The translations under genes and the position numbers were made by a program. Below, in pieces: positions 18,862 through 28,095 of a stretch of DNA of 64,000 nt. Each line of letters starts with the position of its first letter. Position 1 is the stretch's first letter. The notes beneath the pieces were generated by a model. It did not search any database and was not told the origin of the DNA. It saw only the letters and a list, made by a program, of their open reading frames with translations. The stretch lies in contig JBJECR010000116.1 of assembly GCA_051871275.1 (NCBI GenBank), positions 35,333 through 99,332 of the forward strand, given 5' to 3'. This DNA comes from CAJUPY01 sp051871275 (GTDB taxonomy: Bacteria; Bacteroidota; Bacteroidia; Bacteroidales; Muribaculaceae).

Positions 18862-19607
18862 GAGTTATGCTCCGTAAGATAAGCATCAAGAGCAGCGGTC
18901 ATAGACGGAGTTTTAGGGTTCGGTGCCTGGAAATCAAGGCGCAGACCGGCATCTTCCACAGCCTTTGCAGTAGAATTGCCAAAAGCTCCAATCTTAATAT
19001 CACCCTGGTTAAATTCCGGGAAGTTTTTCAGCAGCGAGTCAATACCGGCAGGACTGAAGAAAAGAAGCATATCATAGTCAAAAGCCTCTTCCGGAGTGAA
19101 ATCGTTGCTCACGGTGCGGTACATCACAGCTTTTTCGTACTTAATCTTGGTGTTGTCCAGCGGACAAGCCTCGTCTTTATGTACGTCGCTCACTGCATAG
19201 ATGTAGTTTTCCTTGCAGTGCTTGTTCATATATTGAACCAGAACAGGGTCGTCCAGTTTACCTGTAGTTCCGTGGAAAACTTTGCGTTTACGGTAAATGG
19301 TGTATTTTTGCAGGTAAAGAGCAATTGACTCTGTGGTGCAGAAATATTTCATAGTTTCAGGGACAGTGTATCTCATTTCTTCACAGATATGAAAGAAACT
19401 GTCTATTGCAGCCTTAGCGGTAAAAATCACTGCCGTACATTCCGGAATAGAAACTTTCTGCTGGCGAAATTCCTTTGCAGACAATCTTTCCACTTTGATA
19501 AACGGGCGGAATACCACCTCAACGTTATGTCGCTGTGCGATATCGTAATACGGCGACTTATCGTTTGACGGCTTCGGTTGGGATACTAAAATTTTCTTTA
19601 CGCTCAC
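18858..19607 (-). CDS. hemD: Uroporphyrinogen-III synthase
   Basis: 249 aa. Cyclises hydroxymethylbilane to uroporphyrinogen III in tetrapyrrole synthesis. The sequence VKKILVSQPKPSNDKSPYYDIA at the N-terminus, FTAKAAIDSFF and LLFFSPAGIDSLL are typical of the Bacteroidota HemD. The start codon is GTG at 19607; no better ATG exists nearby. A -7 element at 19701-19708 lies inside the 3' end of the DUF4271 gene upstream. Confidence 0.9.
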   Translation of the reverse strand: MSVKKILVSQPKPSNDKSPYYDIAQRHNVEVVFRPFIKVERLSAKEFRQQKVSIPECTAVIFTAKAAIDSFFHICEEMRYTVPETMKYFCTTESIALYLQKYTIYRKRKVFHGTTGKLDDPVLVQYMNKHCKENYIYAVSDVHKDEACPLDNTKIKYEKAVMYRTVSNDFTPEEAFDYDMLLFFSPAGIDSLLKNFPEFNQGDIKIGAFGNSTAKAVEDAGLRLDFQAPNPKTPSMTAALDAYLTEHNS

Positions 19608-19639
19608 TTCGCTAAAATCTTTTGATTTTTGTTAACAAA

Positions 19640-20416
19640 TTATCTACACAAAAGCCGTACTTCCGCGTAGATTACTATCAAAGGTATTATTTCGAGAGTG
19701 CAAAGGTACAAAATAAAATAAAGCAAAGAGTAAATTTCGTCAAAAAAAATTCGAAAACCTTTCACGATAAACAGCGATTTCACGCCTAAAAACAGGCATA
19801 AAGCCGTGATTATCATTGCATTAGTGAATGGAGGGTAAAAAACGGCTATTAGAGTGGGGAGAATCAGAAGCAGCGAGCTGACAGACGACGAAATGTTGTA
19901 ACCTCTCAGCCAAAGCTTTGTTGCTTCCTTGTCTGCAAACACGGCTCCCACCACAAAATATGCGGACACCTGAAAGGCGTAAAGTCCTGCCGTGAGCAGC
20001 ACTGTTTTGCCGAGTGCACCGCTGATAATCCCCTCAAAACCGAAATGCGAACGGAAATGGAGATATAGGAGTATCGCCTGGCACACACAAAGTTGCAAAA
20101 TCAGCACAAAAGAGGCACGAAGTTCATTTGCAGTATGGTCGTCAAAAGCATTTGAGCGACGGCGCACACCTATCAGATCCTCCTGAATATTCTTGAACAT
20201 TCTGCTGCAATGGTGATAATTCAGGACTACCGCCACTATAAATGTGAGAAGCACCGCAGTGAGAGGATAACTGTCTCCGGGAGATGAATTACGCTCCACA
20301 GGCGTCTCTCCTTGCAGATAGCCTATTCTGCCCGTTGCACACAGCCGAGCGTCCTCCACAGACGAGGGTGCGTCCATGGCAGAACACTTGTGTATGCAAA
20401 AGGGTATAGGTTCCAT
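19640..20416 (-). CDS. DUF4271 integral membrane protein
   Basis: 258 aa. After a soluble N-terminus of about 45 residues there are roughly six hydrophobic segments, starting YPLTAVLLTFIVAVVL and ending in LYFILYLCTLEIIPLIVIYA. DUF4271 proteins are restricted to Bacteroidota and usually sit beside hemD, as here (32 bp gap). Function unknown. Confidence 0.85.
   Translation of the reverse strand: MEPIPFCIHKCSAMDAPSSVEDARLCATGRIGYLQGETPVERNSSPGDSYPLTAVLLTFIVAVVLNYHHCSRMFKNIQEDLIGVRRRSNAFDDHTANELRASFVLILQLCVCQAILLYLHFRSHFGFEGIISGALGKTVLLTAGLYAFQVSAYFVVGAVFADKEATKLWLRGYNISSSVSSLLLILPTLIAVFYPPFTNAMIITALCLFLGVKSLFIVKGFRIFFDEIYSLLYFILYLCTLEIIPLIVIYAEVRLLCR
19701..19708 (-). promoter_or_regulatory. 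-7 element for hemD inside the DUF4271 coding end
   Basis: Minus strand TACCTTTG, a strong TAnnTTTG match, about 94 bp before the hemD GTG start and within the last codons of the DUF4271 gene. A TTTG lies only 15 bp further up, which is short for a -33 box. Confidence 0.45.
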
Positions 20417-20478
20417 ATCTGTTTTTGCCTATATCAGCGTGGTCAGAGCTTAATATTTCAAAAATCTATCTGCTTGCT

Positions 20479-20507
20479 ATTATATAAGAGCCAATTATAT
20501 AAAAGCC
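20479..20507. repeat. Two tandem 15-bp copies after ftsZ
   Basis: ATTATATAAGAGCC (20479-20492) and ATTATATAAAAGCC (20494-20507), one mismatch, directly after the ftsZ stop. Meaning unknown. Confidence 0.7.
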
Positions 20508-20514
20508 GGATTTA

Positions 20515-21846
20515 TCAGAAATTTATCTCCTTACCAGCTTTGAGTTCACCGTCTTCAGCCTCGGAATCGTCGGCAACTTGCTCTTTAGCCATAGCCTTGA
20601 ATCTATCCACGATTGTCTTGTCTCTGTTGTAAGCCGGATATTGCTCCAGAAGTTCAAGAATAGACTCATCGTCAATCTGCTGCGGAGAGAGAATAAAGAA
20701 ACGCTGACGCTCAGCCTTAAATCTCTGAGTGGCATCTTTACCATAGGTTTCAATTATTTTCTGTTCGTAGCCGTCGTTTTTCTGTGCTTCCTGTTCTGCA
20801 TCGGTTTGTTCCGCTTTTGCTGCGTCATCTTGCTCATAGTCGCCGTTTGAGTCGGTATCAAAGCCTGCAGCGAGTACGGAAACTTTAATTTCCTCGTTCA
20901 GAGTATCGTCTTGATAAACACCCCAGATGTAAGTCTTGTTTTGAGTGAAATTGCTCATAAACTGAGTGAGCTGGTTCACTTCCTGAGTTTTGAACGGGCG
21001 TTTAGAGTCCTTGTTGAAGTGGATACAGATAAGGATACGCTTGGCAGTGAAGATATTCTTGTTTTTGAGCAACGGAGAGTTCAAAGAATTGTTTATAGCC
21101 TCCGTGATTCTGTTTTCTCCCGTACCATAGCCTGTAGAAATAATTGCAGTACCACCATTACGCAGAGTGGTGCAAACGTCTTGCAAGTCACAGTTTATGT
21201 AGCCTTGCATATTGATAAGGTCCGAAATACTTTTTGCCGCATTGCATAGAGTTTCGTCAGCCTTATGGAAAGCATTCATAAAGTCCAGGTCCGGATAGAT
21301 GTCGATAAGACGCTCATTGTTCACAACAAGCATCACATCAACGTATTTGCTCATTTCCTCAGCACCTGCAAGGGCGGATTTAATTTTTTCAAAGCCCTCA
21401 AAGAGGAAAGGAATTGTGACGATACCCACGGTGAGAATACCACGAGCTTTGGCGATACGTGCCACAACGGGAGAAGCACCCGTACCTGTTCCTCCACCCA
21501 TACCGGCAGCGATGAACACCACCTTTGTGGAATCGTTGAAAAGAGCCTCAATAGCAGCCGCACTCTCTTCCGCAGCCGCACGAGCCTTTTCCGCTATCGC
21601 CCCTGCACCGTTACCGCCGCAAGTTTTGGGGCCGAGGAGTACCTGTGTAGGCACGTTCGAGCCTTGCAGAGCCTGACGGTCCGTGTTTGCAATAGCAAAG
21701 GTTATATCTTTGTAACCTTGGCTGTACATATAGTTTACGGCATTACAACCACCGCCACCAACACCAAGCACTTTTATCTGTACCGGAGCAGGTTGATTTT
21801 TACTACCGTTAAAATTGTTTGTATCTGCGATATCTTCTATTGTCAT
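20515..21846 (-). CDS. ftsZ: Cell division protein FtsZ
   Basis: 443 aa tubulin-like GTPase that forms the Z ring. The GTP-binding GGGTGTGASP signature is at about residues 120-130 and the T7 loop NADFxD equivalent reads as LDFMNAFHKAD. The core ends near residue 335; the long acidic, glutamine-rich tail (to AGKEINF) is typical of Bacteroidota, though the usual C-terminal FtsA-binding peptide is not obvious. Last gene of the dcw cluster, 35 bp after ftsA. Confidence 0.97.
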   Translation of the reverse strand: MTIEDIADTNNFNGSKNQPAPVQIKVLGVGGGGCNAVNYMYSQGYKDITFAIANTDRQALQGSNVPTQVLLGPKTCGGNGAGAIAEKARAAAEESAAAIEALFNDSTKVVFIAAGMGGGTGTGASPVVARIAKARGILTVGIVTIPFLFEGFEKIKSALAGAEEMSKYVDVMLVVNNERLIDIYPDLDFMNAFHKADETLCNAAKSISDLINMQGYINCDLQDVCTTLRNGGTAIISTGYGTGENRITEAINNSLNSPLLKNKNIFTAKRILICIHFNKDSKRPFKTQEVNQLTQFMSNFTQNKTYIWGVYQDDTLNEEIKVSVLAAGFDTDSNGDYEQDDAAKAEQTDAEQEAQKNDGYEQKIIETYGKDATQRFKAERQRFFILSPQQIDDESILELLEQYPAYNRDKTIVDRFKAMAKEQVADDSEAEDGELKAGKEINF

Positions 21847-21881
21847 GATTCAAAAGTTTTAAGCCTATTAAAAATGTGTTT

Positions 21882-23210
21882 TTAGTCCTCAGGGTCATTG
21901 TCTGAGAGCAAATCTTTAAGACGGTCCAGGATAGACCTTGTGTTTGCCTTGTGAGGTTTGGCAGGTTTTTCGTCTTCCTCCTCATCAAGAGTCACATTTT
22001 CCTCCTCACCTATTCTGGACTTGTCGTTTTGCTCTTCCGCCGGTTTTTCTTCCGGCACGGCAAGCATGCTGGTTTTAACTTTGAGTTTTTCCGCATGAGC
22101 CAGGAGAGCGATAATATCAACATGGTCCGACGGACGGAGAGTTTTATCGCATATTTCAATATCTGCAGCAGGTTCGGCAGTACGGATTTTGAGTCCTGTC
22201 TGTTGGCTCAAGAGGGAATTGAAGCCCACAAGTTTGGAACCACCGCCTGCAATAATTATTCCGCAGGGCAAATCTTCCGCCTTAAGTCCGGCGTACGTCA
22301 GTTGCTCGTTAATATTAGCCACAATTTCACTTGCACGAGCGTAGATATAATTATTAACCTCCTCATTTTCAGAGTTTGACGCCTTCTGTTCCGGATCAAT
22401 ATTTCCAACGGCTTTTTTGAGTTCTTCCGCAGTGCTTTCCAGGCAAGAGCGGAGAATCATAATGTCGCGAGTGATGTTTCGCGAGCCTAAAGGCAGAGTG
22501 ACAAGGTAACGGAGCCTTTCGTTTTTATAAATGGAAACAGTGGTGGTTTCCGCACCGAAATCCACAAGCATACACCCGAGTTTTTTCTCTTCATCTGTCA
22601 GAACGTGGCTTGCAAGAGCTATAGGGAGAATAGGATATTTCTGCACTTGGAGTACATTTTCCTCATCTGCCGACTGATTTTCAAATACTCTTGCCAGATT
22701 TATTTTAAGTTGCGGATTGCAGTACACAACATTCATGGAAGCACTGATGGAATTGCAGAAAATACCCACGGGATTTTGCTGCAAAGTGCCGTCAACCACA
22801 AAGTCACGCAGAAGCACTTTCACCACTTCCTTGTCACGCACACCATCTTCGCCTATTTCACGACGAATGTCACGGATTATTTCTTCCGTAATTTTAGTTT
22901 CTTCCGTAAATTTCTTTTCCGCGGATTTCACTGTGGAACGCAGTGTGTGTCCGGAGAGCGAAATAAGTGCCGTTTTAATCTTGTTTGGAGCAATTTTTGG
23001 ATTTTCCTCCAGTTTGCGGCGGATAGACACAATGTGAGAATAGACGTCTGCCGGCTTTCTCACACAACCGTAGTGAACGATATCGTTCGCACGTTCCTCT
23101 TCAATAGCTATCACAGACATTTTGCCTGTCAAGGAATCCACAGACGCCACAGCTCCCTTAATCTTGGAGCTTGCAATTTCAAATGCTGCAATATATCTTG
23201 TTTCTGACAT
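21882..23210 (-). CDS. ftsA: Cell division protein FtsA
   Basis: 442 aa actin-like ATPase that anchors FtsZ to the membrane. Phosphate-binding and adenosine motifs are visible as LVDFGAETTTVSIY and GIIIAGGGSKLVGF. The C-terminal 60 residues are acidic and end in SILDRLKDLLSDNDPED, a likely amphipathic membrane helix. Between ftsQ and ftsZ. Confidence 0.95.
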   Translation of the reverse strand: MSETRYIAAFEIASSKIKGAVASVDSLTGKMSVIAIEEERANDIVHYGCVRKPADVYSHIVSIRRKLEENPKIAPNKIKTALISLSGHTLRSTVKSAEKKFTEETKITEEIIRDIRREIGEDGVRDKEVVKVLLRDFVVDGTLQQNPVGIFCNSISASMNVVYCNPQLKINLARVFENQSADEENVLQVQKYPILPIALASHVLTDEEKKLGCMLVDFGAETTTVSIYKNERLRYLVTLPLGSRNITRDIMILRSCLESTAEELKKAVGNIDPEQKASNSENEEVNNYIYARASEIVANINEQLTYAGLKAEDLPCGIIIAGGGSKLVGFNSLLSQQTGLKIRTAEPAADIEICDKTLRPSDHVDIIALLAHAEKLKVKTSMLAVPEEKPAEEQNDKSRIGEEENVTLDEEEDEKPAKPHKANTRSILDRLKDLLSDNDPED

Positions 23211-23264
23211 AATTGTGGTGTATTATTATATGGTTGTTTTTTATTTATTCTAATATACTGAGTA

Positions 23265-24140
23265 TCAACTTGTTTTCTTTTTATTCTTTTTGATAATTCC
23301 CGTTTCTCCCTCCGGAAGCGGCACTATGCTTTCATCTATTTCGCCTTCCATTTCCGTGGAATCCGGCTCAGCGGTGAGCACTGGAACAGGACTTGCTTTT
23401 TTGCGTTTTGTGGCTACCACCTGGCCGTCCCATTTAAGCGAGATTGTGTCGTAGTACTCCCACCCTTTTTTCTTCATGATAGCGGAGTAAAAACACTTGA
23501 GGCGTCGCATCTTGTTTTCCAGATTATTAGCCTTTCCGAGGTTTACCACATGATTTGAAATCATAGGCACGGCAATGATGTCGCCGTTATCCGCCACACT
23601 GAAAGAGGTGAAATAGTTGTCGTAGTCCTTATTGCCGTTTATGAAGTCCAGGAGAGGCAAATAGTCATGGATTTGCCCTGCACTGTCCATGTGAGCAATG
23701 AGAACGGGAACGTCCGCCCTATAAGCATAGTCTGCAAAAAGGCGTTTTCCGTCACGGTTCACATAGTACGAGTCACCGCGGTCAATAAGCCTTGCCACAG
23801 GCTGCATAGCCAGAATATCAACACTTATATACACGGAATCCGCACTGTATTTTCTCACCACGTTTGCCCACTCGATGTTGTCAAACTTATTTAGGTGACA
23901 TTCAATAGTATCAATATCAATGCTATATACAGGCACTCCGGCTGTGTATGAACAAACTTCACGGATTCTGTCCAGGGCATCTTCCGCTTTCACAAAACGG
24001 TTTTCCGGGTCGATAAGATGAATTTTCACACCTGCGGAACGATCCTGAGCAGCCTTAATGTCGCACAAGGTAATGCTCACCGATAGGTATGCTATCAGGA
24101 GTATTGAAAGAATCATGTATATTATCGCCTTGCGTGACAT
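23265..24140 (-). CDS. ftsQ: Cell division protein FtsQ
   Basis: 291 aa from the ATG at 24140; the TTG at 24149 is less likely. A cytoplasmic stub, one transmembrane helix (AIIYMILSILLIAYLSVSI) and an extracytoplasmic POTRA-like region with VYSIDIDTIECHLNKFDNIEWANV, then the beta domain. Scaffold of the divisome that bridges FtsA/FtsZ and FtsW/FtsI. The basic C-terminal tail ends in lysines. Lies 30 bp after murC. Confidence 0.9.
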   Translation of the reverse strand: MSRKAIIYMILSILLIAYLSVSITLCDIKAAQDRSAGVKIHLIDPENRFVKAEDALDRIREVCSYTAGVPVYSIDIDTIECHLNKFDNIEWANVVRKYSADSVYISVDILAMQPVARLIDRGDSYYVNRDGKRLFADYAYRADVPVLIAHMDSAGQIHDYLPLLDFINGNKDYDNYFTSFSVADNGDIIAVPMISNHVVNLGKANNLENKMRRLKCFYSAIMKKKGWEYYDTISLKWDGQVVATKRKKASPVPVLTAEPDSTEMEGEIDESIVPLPEGETGIIKKNKKKTS

Positions 24141-24170
24141 ATTATTCAATCGGGTTCGTTTATATCTTTT

Positions 24171-25553
24171 TTATTGCCTTTGCTTTCGGGCATTTTCCAC
24201 TATTTCCGGCAGCAGATTCACCATATCACCGGCACCTGCCGTCAAAAGGACTTCAAAGTTACAATTTTTTATTGTATCTATCAAATCCGACTTGACTATC
24301 AAACGTTTTTGCGGTGCTTTTATGTCGTCGAAAATAATTTTAGACGTCACCCCGGGTATCGGTTCTTCTCTTGCGGGATAAATATCCAGGAGCACCACCT
24401 CATCTGCAAGCGAAAGTGCCTGAGCAAACTGCGGAGCGAAGTCGCGAGTGCGTGTATAGAGGTGCGGCTGAAAAGCCACAGTGAGTTTTCTATGCGGGTA
24501 AAGTGCTTTTACAGAGGAGATTGAGGCTTTCAGTTCATCCGGGTGATGTGCATAGTCGTCTATAATCACACGTCCGTTTTCACCGGGTTCTTTGAGGTAA
24601 AATTGAAAGCGGCGTTCCGCTCCCATGTAAGACGCCAAAGCCTTTTTTGCAGACTCGGGGTCAAATTCTTTGAGGCGAGAACAAGCAGCCACTGCGGCAA
24701 TGGCATTTTCAATATTTATTTCCACAGGCACACCGAGGTTTACGTCTTTTATCACCATTTCCGGTGTGACAATGTCAAAGACTATTTCGCCATTTCCGCG
24801 GCGAATATTTTCCGCATGGAAATCTCCTTCATCACGGGAGTACGTAAACACCTTAACTCCCTGTTTTTGACGCGGTTTCATCTTAAGCCCCGTGTGGATA
24901 ATCAGGTAGCCGTCGTCGGCTATCAGTTCCGTGAAATGAGAAAAACTTTCCAGGTACGCTTCTTCCGTGCCATAGATATCCAGATGGTCCGGGTCCGTGG
25001 CGGTTACCACGGCAATGTATGGCGAGAGATGATGAAAAGAGCGGTCAAACTCGTCTGCTTCTATCACGGAATATGGTGATTTTGCATTTAAGATAAAATT
25101 ACTGCCGTAATTTCTCAGCACACCGCCCAGAAAAGCGTTGCAGCCTGCACCCTGAGTGCAAGTGAGGATATGTGCAGCCATAGAGGAAGTGGTAGTTTTG
25201 CCGTGTGTGCCGGAAAAGCAAAGGCTATGCGAATTTCTGGTCACCTCACCCAGCACTGCGGCACGCTTCACAACGTCAAAACCGCCGTTGCGGAAAAATT
25301 GCAGTCCGCGGTGTTCTTCCGGGATTGCCGGGGTGTAAACCACAAGTGTTTCTTCGGGGTTACGGAAATCCGCCGGGATAAGTTCCGGGTCATCGTCAAA
25401 GAATATTTTTACGCCCTCTTTTTCAAGTGCTGCCGTGAGTGGAGTAGCGGTCTTGTCGTAGCCTACAATTTTGCAGCCGAGTGAGAGGAAATAGCGTTCC
25501 AATGCCGCCATTCCTATACCGCCTGCTCCTATGAAATACAATTTGCTTTTCAT
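24171..25553 (-). CDS. murC: UDP-N-acetylmuramate--L-alanine ligase
   Basis: 460 aa. Adds the first residue of the stem peptide to UDP-MurNAc in the cytoplasm. N-terminal Rossmann motif FIGAGGIGM (residues 7-15), ATP-binding FSGTHGKTTTSS (about 113), EADEFDRSFHHL, and DDYAHHPDE near residue 330 are all intact. Between murG and ftsQ in the cluster. Confidence 0.96.
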   Translation of the reverse strand: MKSKLYFIGAGGIGMAALERYFLSLGCKIVGYDKTATPLTAALEKEGVKIFFDDDPELIPADFRNPEETLVVYTPAIPEEHRGLQFFRNGGFDVVKRAAVLGEVTRNSHSLCFSGTHGKTTTSSMAAHILTCTQGAGCNAFLGGVLRNYGSNFILNAKSPYSVIEADEFDRSFHHLSPYIAVVTATDPDHLDIYGTEEAYLESFSHFTELIADDGYLIIHTGLKMKPRQKQGVKVFTYSRDEGDFHAENIRRGNGEIVFDIVTPEMVIKDVNLGVPVEINIENAIAAVAACSRLKEFDPESAKKALASYMGAERRFQFYLKEPGENGRVIIDDYAHHPDELKASISSVKALYPHRKLTVAFQPHLYTRTRDFAPQFAQALSLADEVVLLDIYPAREEPIPGVTSKIIFDDIKAPQKRLIVKSDLIDTIKNCNFEVLLTAGAGDMVNLLPEIVENARKQRQ

Positions 25554-25568
25554 TGCCTTAATTATCTT

Positions 25569-26678
25569 TTATTTTCCGGAATCTTTGCGAGATTCCAAAA
25601 TTTCATAGACTTTTTCCACAATTTTTGTTGCGGCACCGGGGAGTGCCATTTTGAGTGCATTTTCCGCAAGAGTCTGTCGCTTTTTTTCGTCTGCCAGGAG
25701 TGCAACCACCTCTTTTGCAAGGTCTTTTTCACAGTCGGCATCAAGCACCATCACGGCGGCATCACGGTCTGCCAGTGCTTGTGCATTTTTTCTCTGGTGG
25801 TCCTCAGCCACGTTTGGCGAAGGAACAAGCACGGAAGGCATACCCACAAGTTGGATTTCTGAAATTGTGCTTGCTCCGGCACGCGAAATCATCACGTCGG
25901 CAGCCCTGTAAGCGAGGTCCATACGGCTTATAAAAGCCATAGCGGTGACGTTTTCCTTGCCGCTGACTTCCGCTATGCACTCTTTTGCATACAGTTTGCC
26001 GGTTTGCCACAGCAGTGAAGCCCCGGCTTCCAAAATTTGCGGATAAATCTTTTTTATAGTGTCGTTTATAGTTCTTGCACCCAGGCTACCGCCTACGGAA
26101 AGCACGAGCGGACGACTTGGGTCAAAGCCGAGTTGGCGTTTTGCTTCTTCTTTTGTGATATCGGAGTTCACAATGTTTGCACGGACAGGGTTTCCCGTGA
26201 GAACAATTTTTTCTGCCGGGAAAAACTTTTCCATTCCCTCGTATGCCACACAGATAGCGTCTGCACCTTCAGCGAGAAGTTTGTTTGTCTTTCCGGCGTA
26301 TGAATTTTGCTCCTGTATAAGTGTGGGAATACCCAGTTTTTGAGCCTCCTTGAGAGTAGGTCCGCTGGCATATCCACCCACTCCAATCACAATATCCGGT
26401 TTGAAGTCCAAAAGGATATTTCTTGCCATTCTCATGCTCTTGAACAGTTGCCACAGCACCTTTATATTGCGGAAAATATTTTTGCGGTCAAAGCCCATAA
26501 CAGGCAAGCCGTAAATAGGATAGCCTGCCTCCGGAACGCGTGTCATTTCCATTCTGCCTTCCGCTCCCACAAAAATGATGTCTGTAGTACACTTTTCCGT
26601 GCGATGCAGTTCGTTTGCTATGGAAATGGCAGGAAAAATGTGTCCACCTGTACCTCCGCCACTTATTATTACTTTCAT
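25569..26678 (-). CDS. murG: UDP-GlcNAc:lipid I N-acetylglucosaminyltransferase MurG
   Basis: 369 aa GT28 enzyme making lipid II at the inner face of the membrane. The N-terminal glycine loop ISGGGTGGHIFPA and the C-terminal sugar-nucleotide site SRAGASTISEIQLVGMPSVLVP are intact. 43 bp after ftsW. Confidence 0.96.
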   Translation of the reverse strand: MKVIISGGGTGGHIFPAISIANELHRTEKCTTDIIFVGAEGRMEMTRVPEAGYPIYGLPVMGFDRKNIFRNIKVLWQLFKSMRMARNILLDFKPDIVIGVGGYASGPTLKEAQKLGIPTLIQEQNSYAGKTNKLLAEGADAICVAYEGMEKFFPAEKIVLTGNPVRANIVNSDITKEEAKRQLGFDPSRPLVLSVGGSLGARTINDTIKKIYPQILEAGASLLWQTGKLYAKECIAEVSGKENVTAMAFISRMDLAYRAADVMISRAGASTISEIQLVGMPSVLVPSPNVAEDHQRKNAQALADRDAAVMVLDADCEKDLAKEVVALLADEKKRQTLAENALKMALPGAATKIVEKVYEILESRKDSGK

Positions 26679-26721
26679 TATTTCTAATTTAATTTGTAAT
26701 ATCTTATATCGTAAAACATTA

Positions 26722-28083
26722 TCACTTTATCATACCCGGATTTTCCGCTTGCATGTCTTCCGGCAAGTTTTCTTTTTCATCTGCATTTTCTTCCTTCTTG
26801 GCAGACATTGCAGCCGTACGGCTCACGCTCAGCATAATACCAAAGGCAAAAGACGTGACAAGGATTGACGTTCCACCTTTTGATATCATTGGCAAGGGCT
26901 GACCGGAAACAGGGAAAAATCCGGTATTGATGCCTATATGGAACAGTGCTTCAAACACTATAAACACAGCCATTCCTATAATCATCATTGCAGGATAAGC
27001 ACGGCGGCAACGTGATGCTATTCGTCCGGCTCGGAAAAGAATGGAGAGATATATCACCAGCACTATTATACCGCCTACAAATCCCCAGTCTTCCACCACT
27101 ATAGAGTAAATATAGTCAATGTTCGGCAGCGGCAATCGCGACACCTCGCGGGAGTTGCCCGGTCCGTTGCCTATCACGCCTCCATGTGCCTGAGCCATAC
27201 GTGAATAAACCACCTGGCGATTTTCGTCTGTGATAGGTTGCTCGTAAAGCGGAACGGTGTCACCATTCAGCCAGCGGTCCAGACGTGCCGTCCAAGTGCC
27301 GGAACGACCGAAAATGCCGTTTTTTTTCTCCTTGGCTTCTGCAGTTTGGACTTGTTCACCGGCTGTTTGTACATCTGACGGTGCTGCCTGAACCACTTCC
27401 GTAGTCTGCTCTTTTTTGTCTTTTGAATCACCACTCTTGATAAGTGAATGGATAAAAAGCACGCCTACACCTATCATCATATACACCACCAGCAAAAGTC
27501 CCAGATGCTTCCAGCGTATGCCACCCAAAAACATCATTGACACTGATATTGCCATAAGCAAAACGGTGTTTGTAAGTCCCTGAGTGATAAGCAATCCGCC
27601 AAACACGGCAACACATATTGCTATGATTCGTACTCCTCTCGCGGATAGTTTCTTTTCCTTGTCTTGCGATTTTGATGCCACAAGGGCTATCACCGCTACT
27701 GCAGAAAGTTTTATAAATTCCGACGATTGCAACTGGAAACCTAAAATTTCTATTGAGCGAACGGCATTGTTTGCACCAAAACCAAAAAGAAATACAACAA
27801 TAGCCAATATAATACTTAATAATACCATAAGCGGCGTTAGCGGCAATAAATGGCGATAATTAAGCCTTGACGTGGCAAATGTTACAGCAACTCCCAGGGC
27901 AAGCGTGATGCCATGCCTGATTATCGGACCGAATATATTGTTCGGACTTACTTCCGGCGATGATGCACTGCTCACCTCTATTATAGAGATGAAAACAAGT
28001 GCCAGGTATGCTCCCCAGATGTACTTGTCCGCAGGACGGGAAAATTCCGTGCTGCTCGGGTTTGTTGTTTCTGCTGTTGCCAT
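26722..28083 (-). CDS. ftsW: Peptidoglycan glycosyltransferase FtsW (SEDS family)
   Basis: 453 aa. About ten transmembrane helices; SEDS signatures such as HGGVIGNGPGNSREVSRLP and SKGGTSILVT near the C-terminus. It polymerises septal glycan together with FtsI. A hydrophilic loop of about 50 residues at roughly 215-265, rich in K, E, Q and A, interrupts the core between helices and is longer than in model enzymes. Confidence 0.94.
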   Translation of the reverse strand: MATAETTNPSSTEFSRPADKYIWGAYLALVFISIIEVSSASSPEVSPNNIFGPIIRHGITLALGVAVTFATSRLNYRHLLPLTPLMVLLSIILAIVVFLFGFGANNAVRSIEILGFQLQSSEFIKLSAVAVIALVASKSQDKEKKLSARGVRIIAICVAVFGGLLITQGLTNTVLLMAISVSMMFLGGIRWKHLGLLLVVYMMIGVGVLFIHSLIKSGDSKDKKEQTTEVVQAAPSDVQTAGEQVQTAEAKEKKNGIFGRSGTWTARLDRWLNGDTVPLYEQPITDENRQVVYSRMAQAHGGVIGNGPGNSREVSRLPLPNIDYIYSIVVEDWGFVGGIIVLVIYLSILFRAGRIASRCRRAYPAMMIIGMAVFIVFEALFHIGINTGFFPVSGQPLPMISKGGTSILVTSFAFGIMLSVSRTAAMSAKKEENADEKENLPEDMQAENPGMIK

Positions 28084-28095
28084 TGTTTTCCGGTT

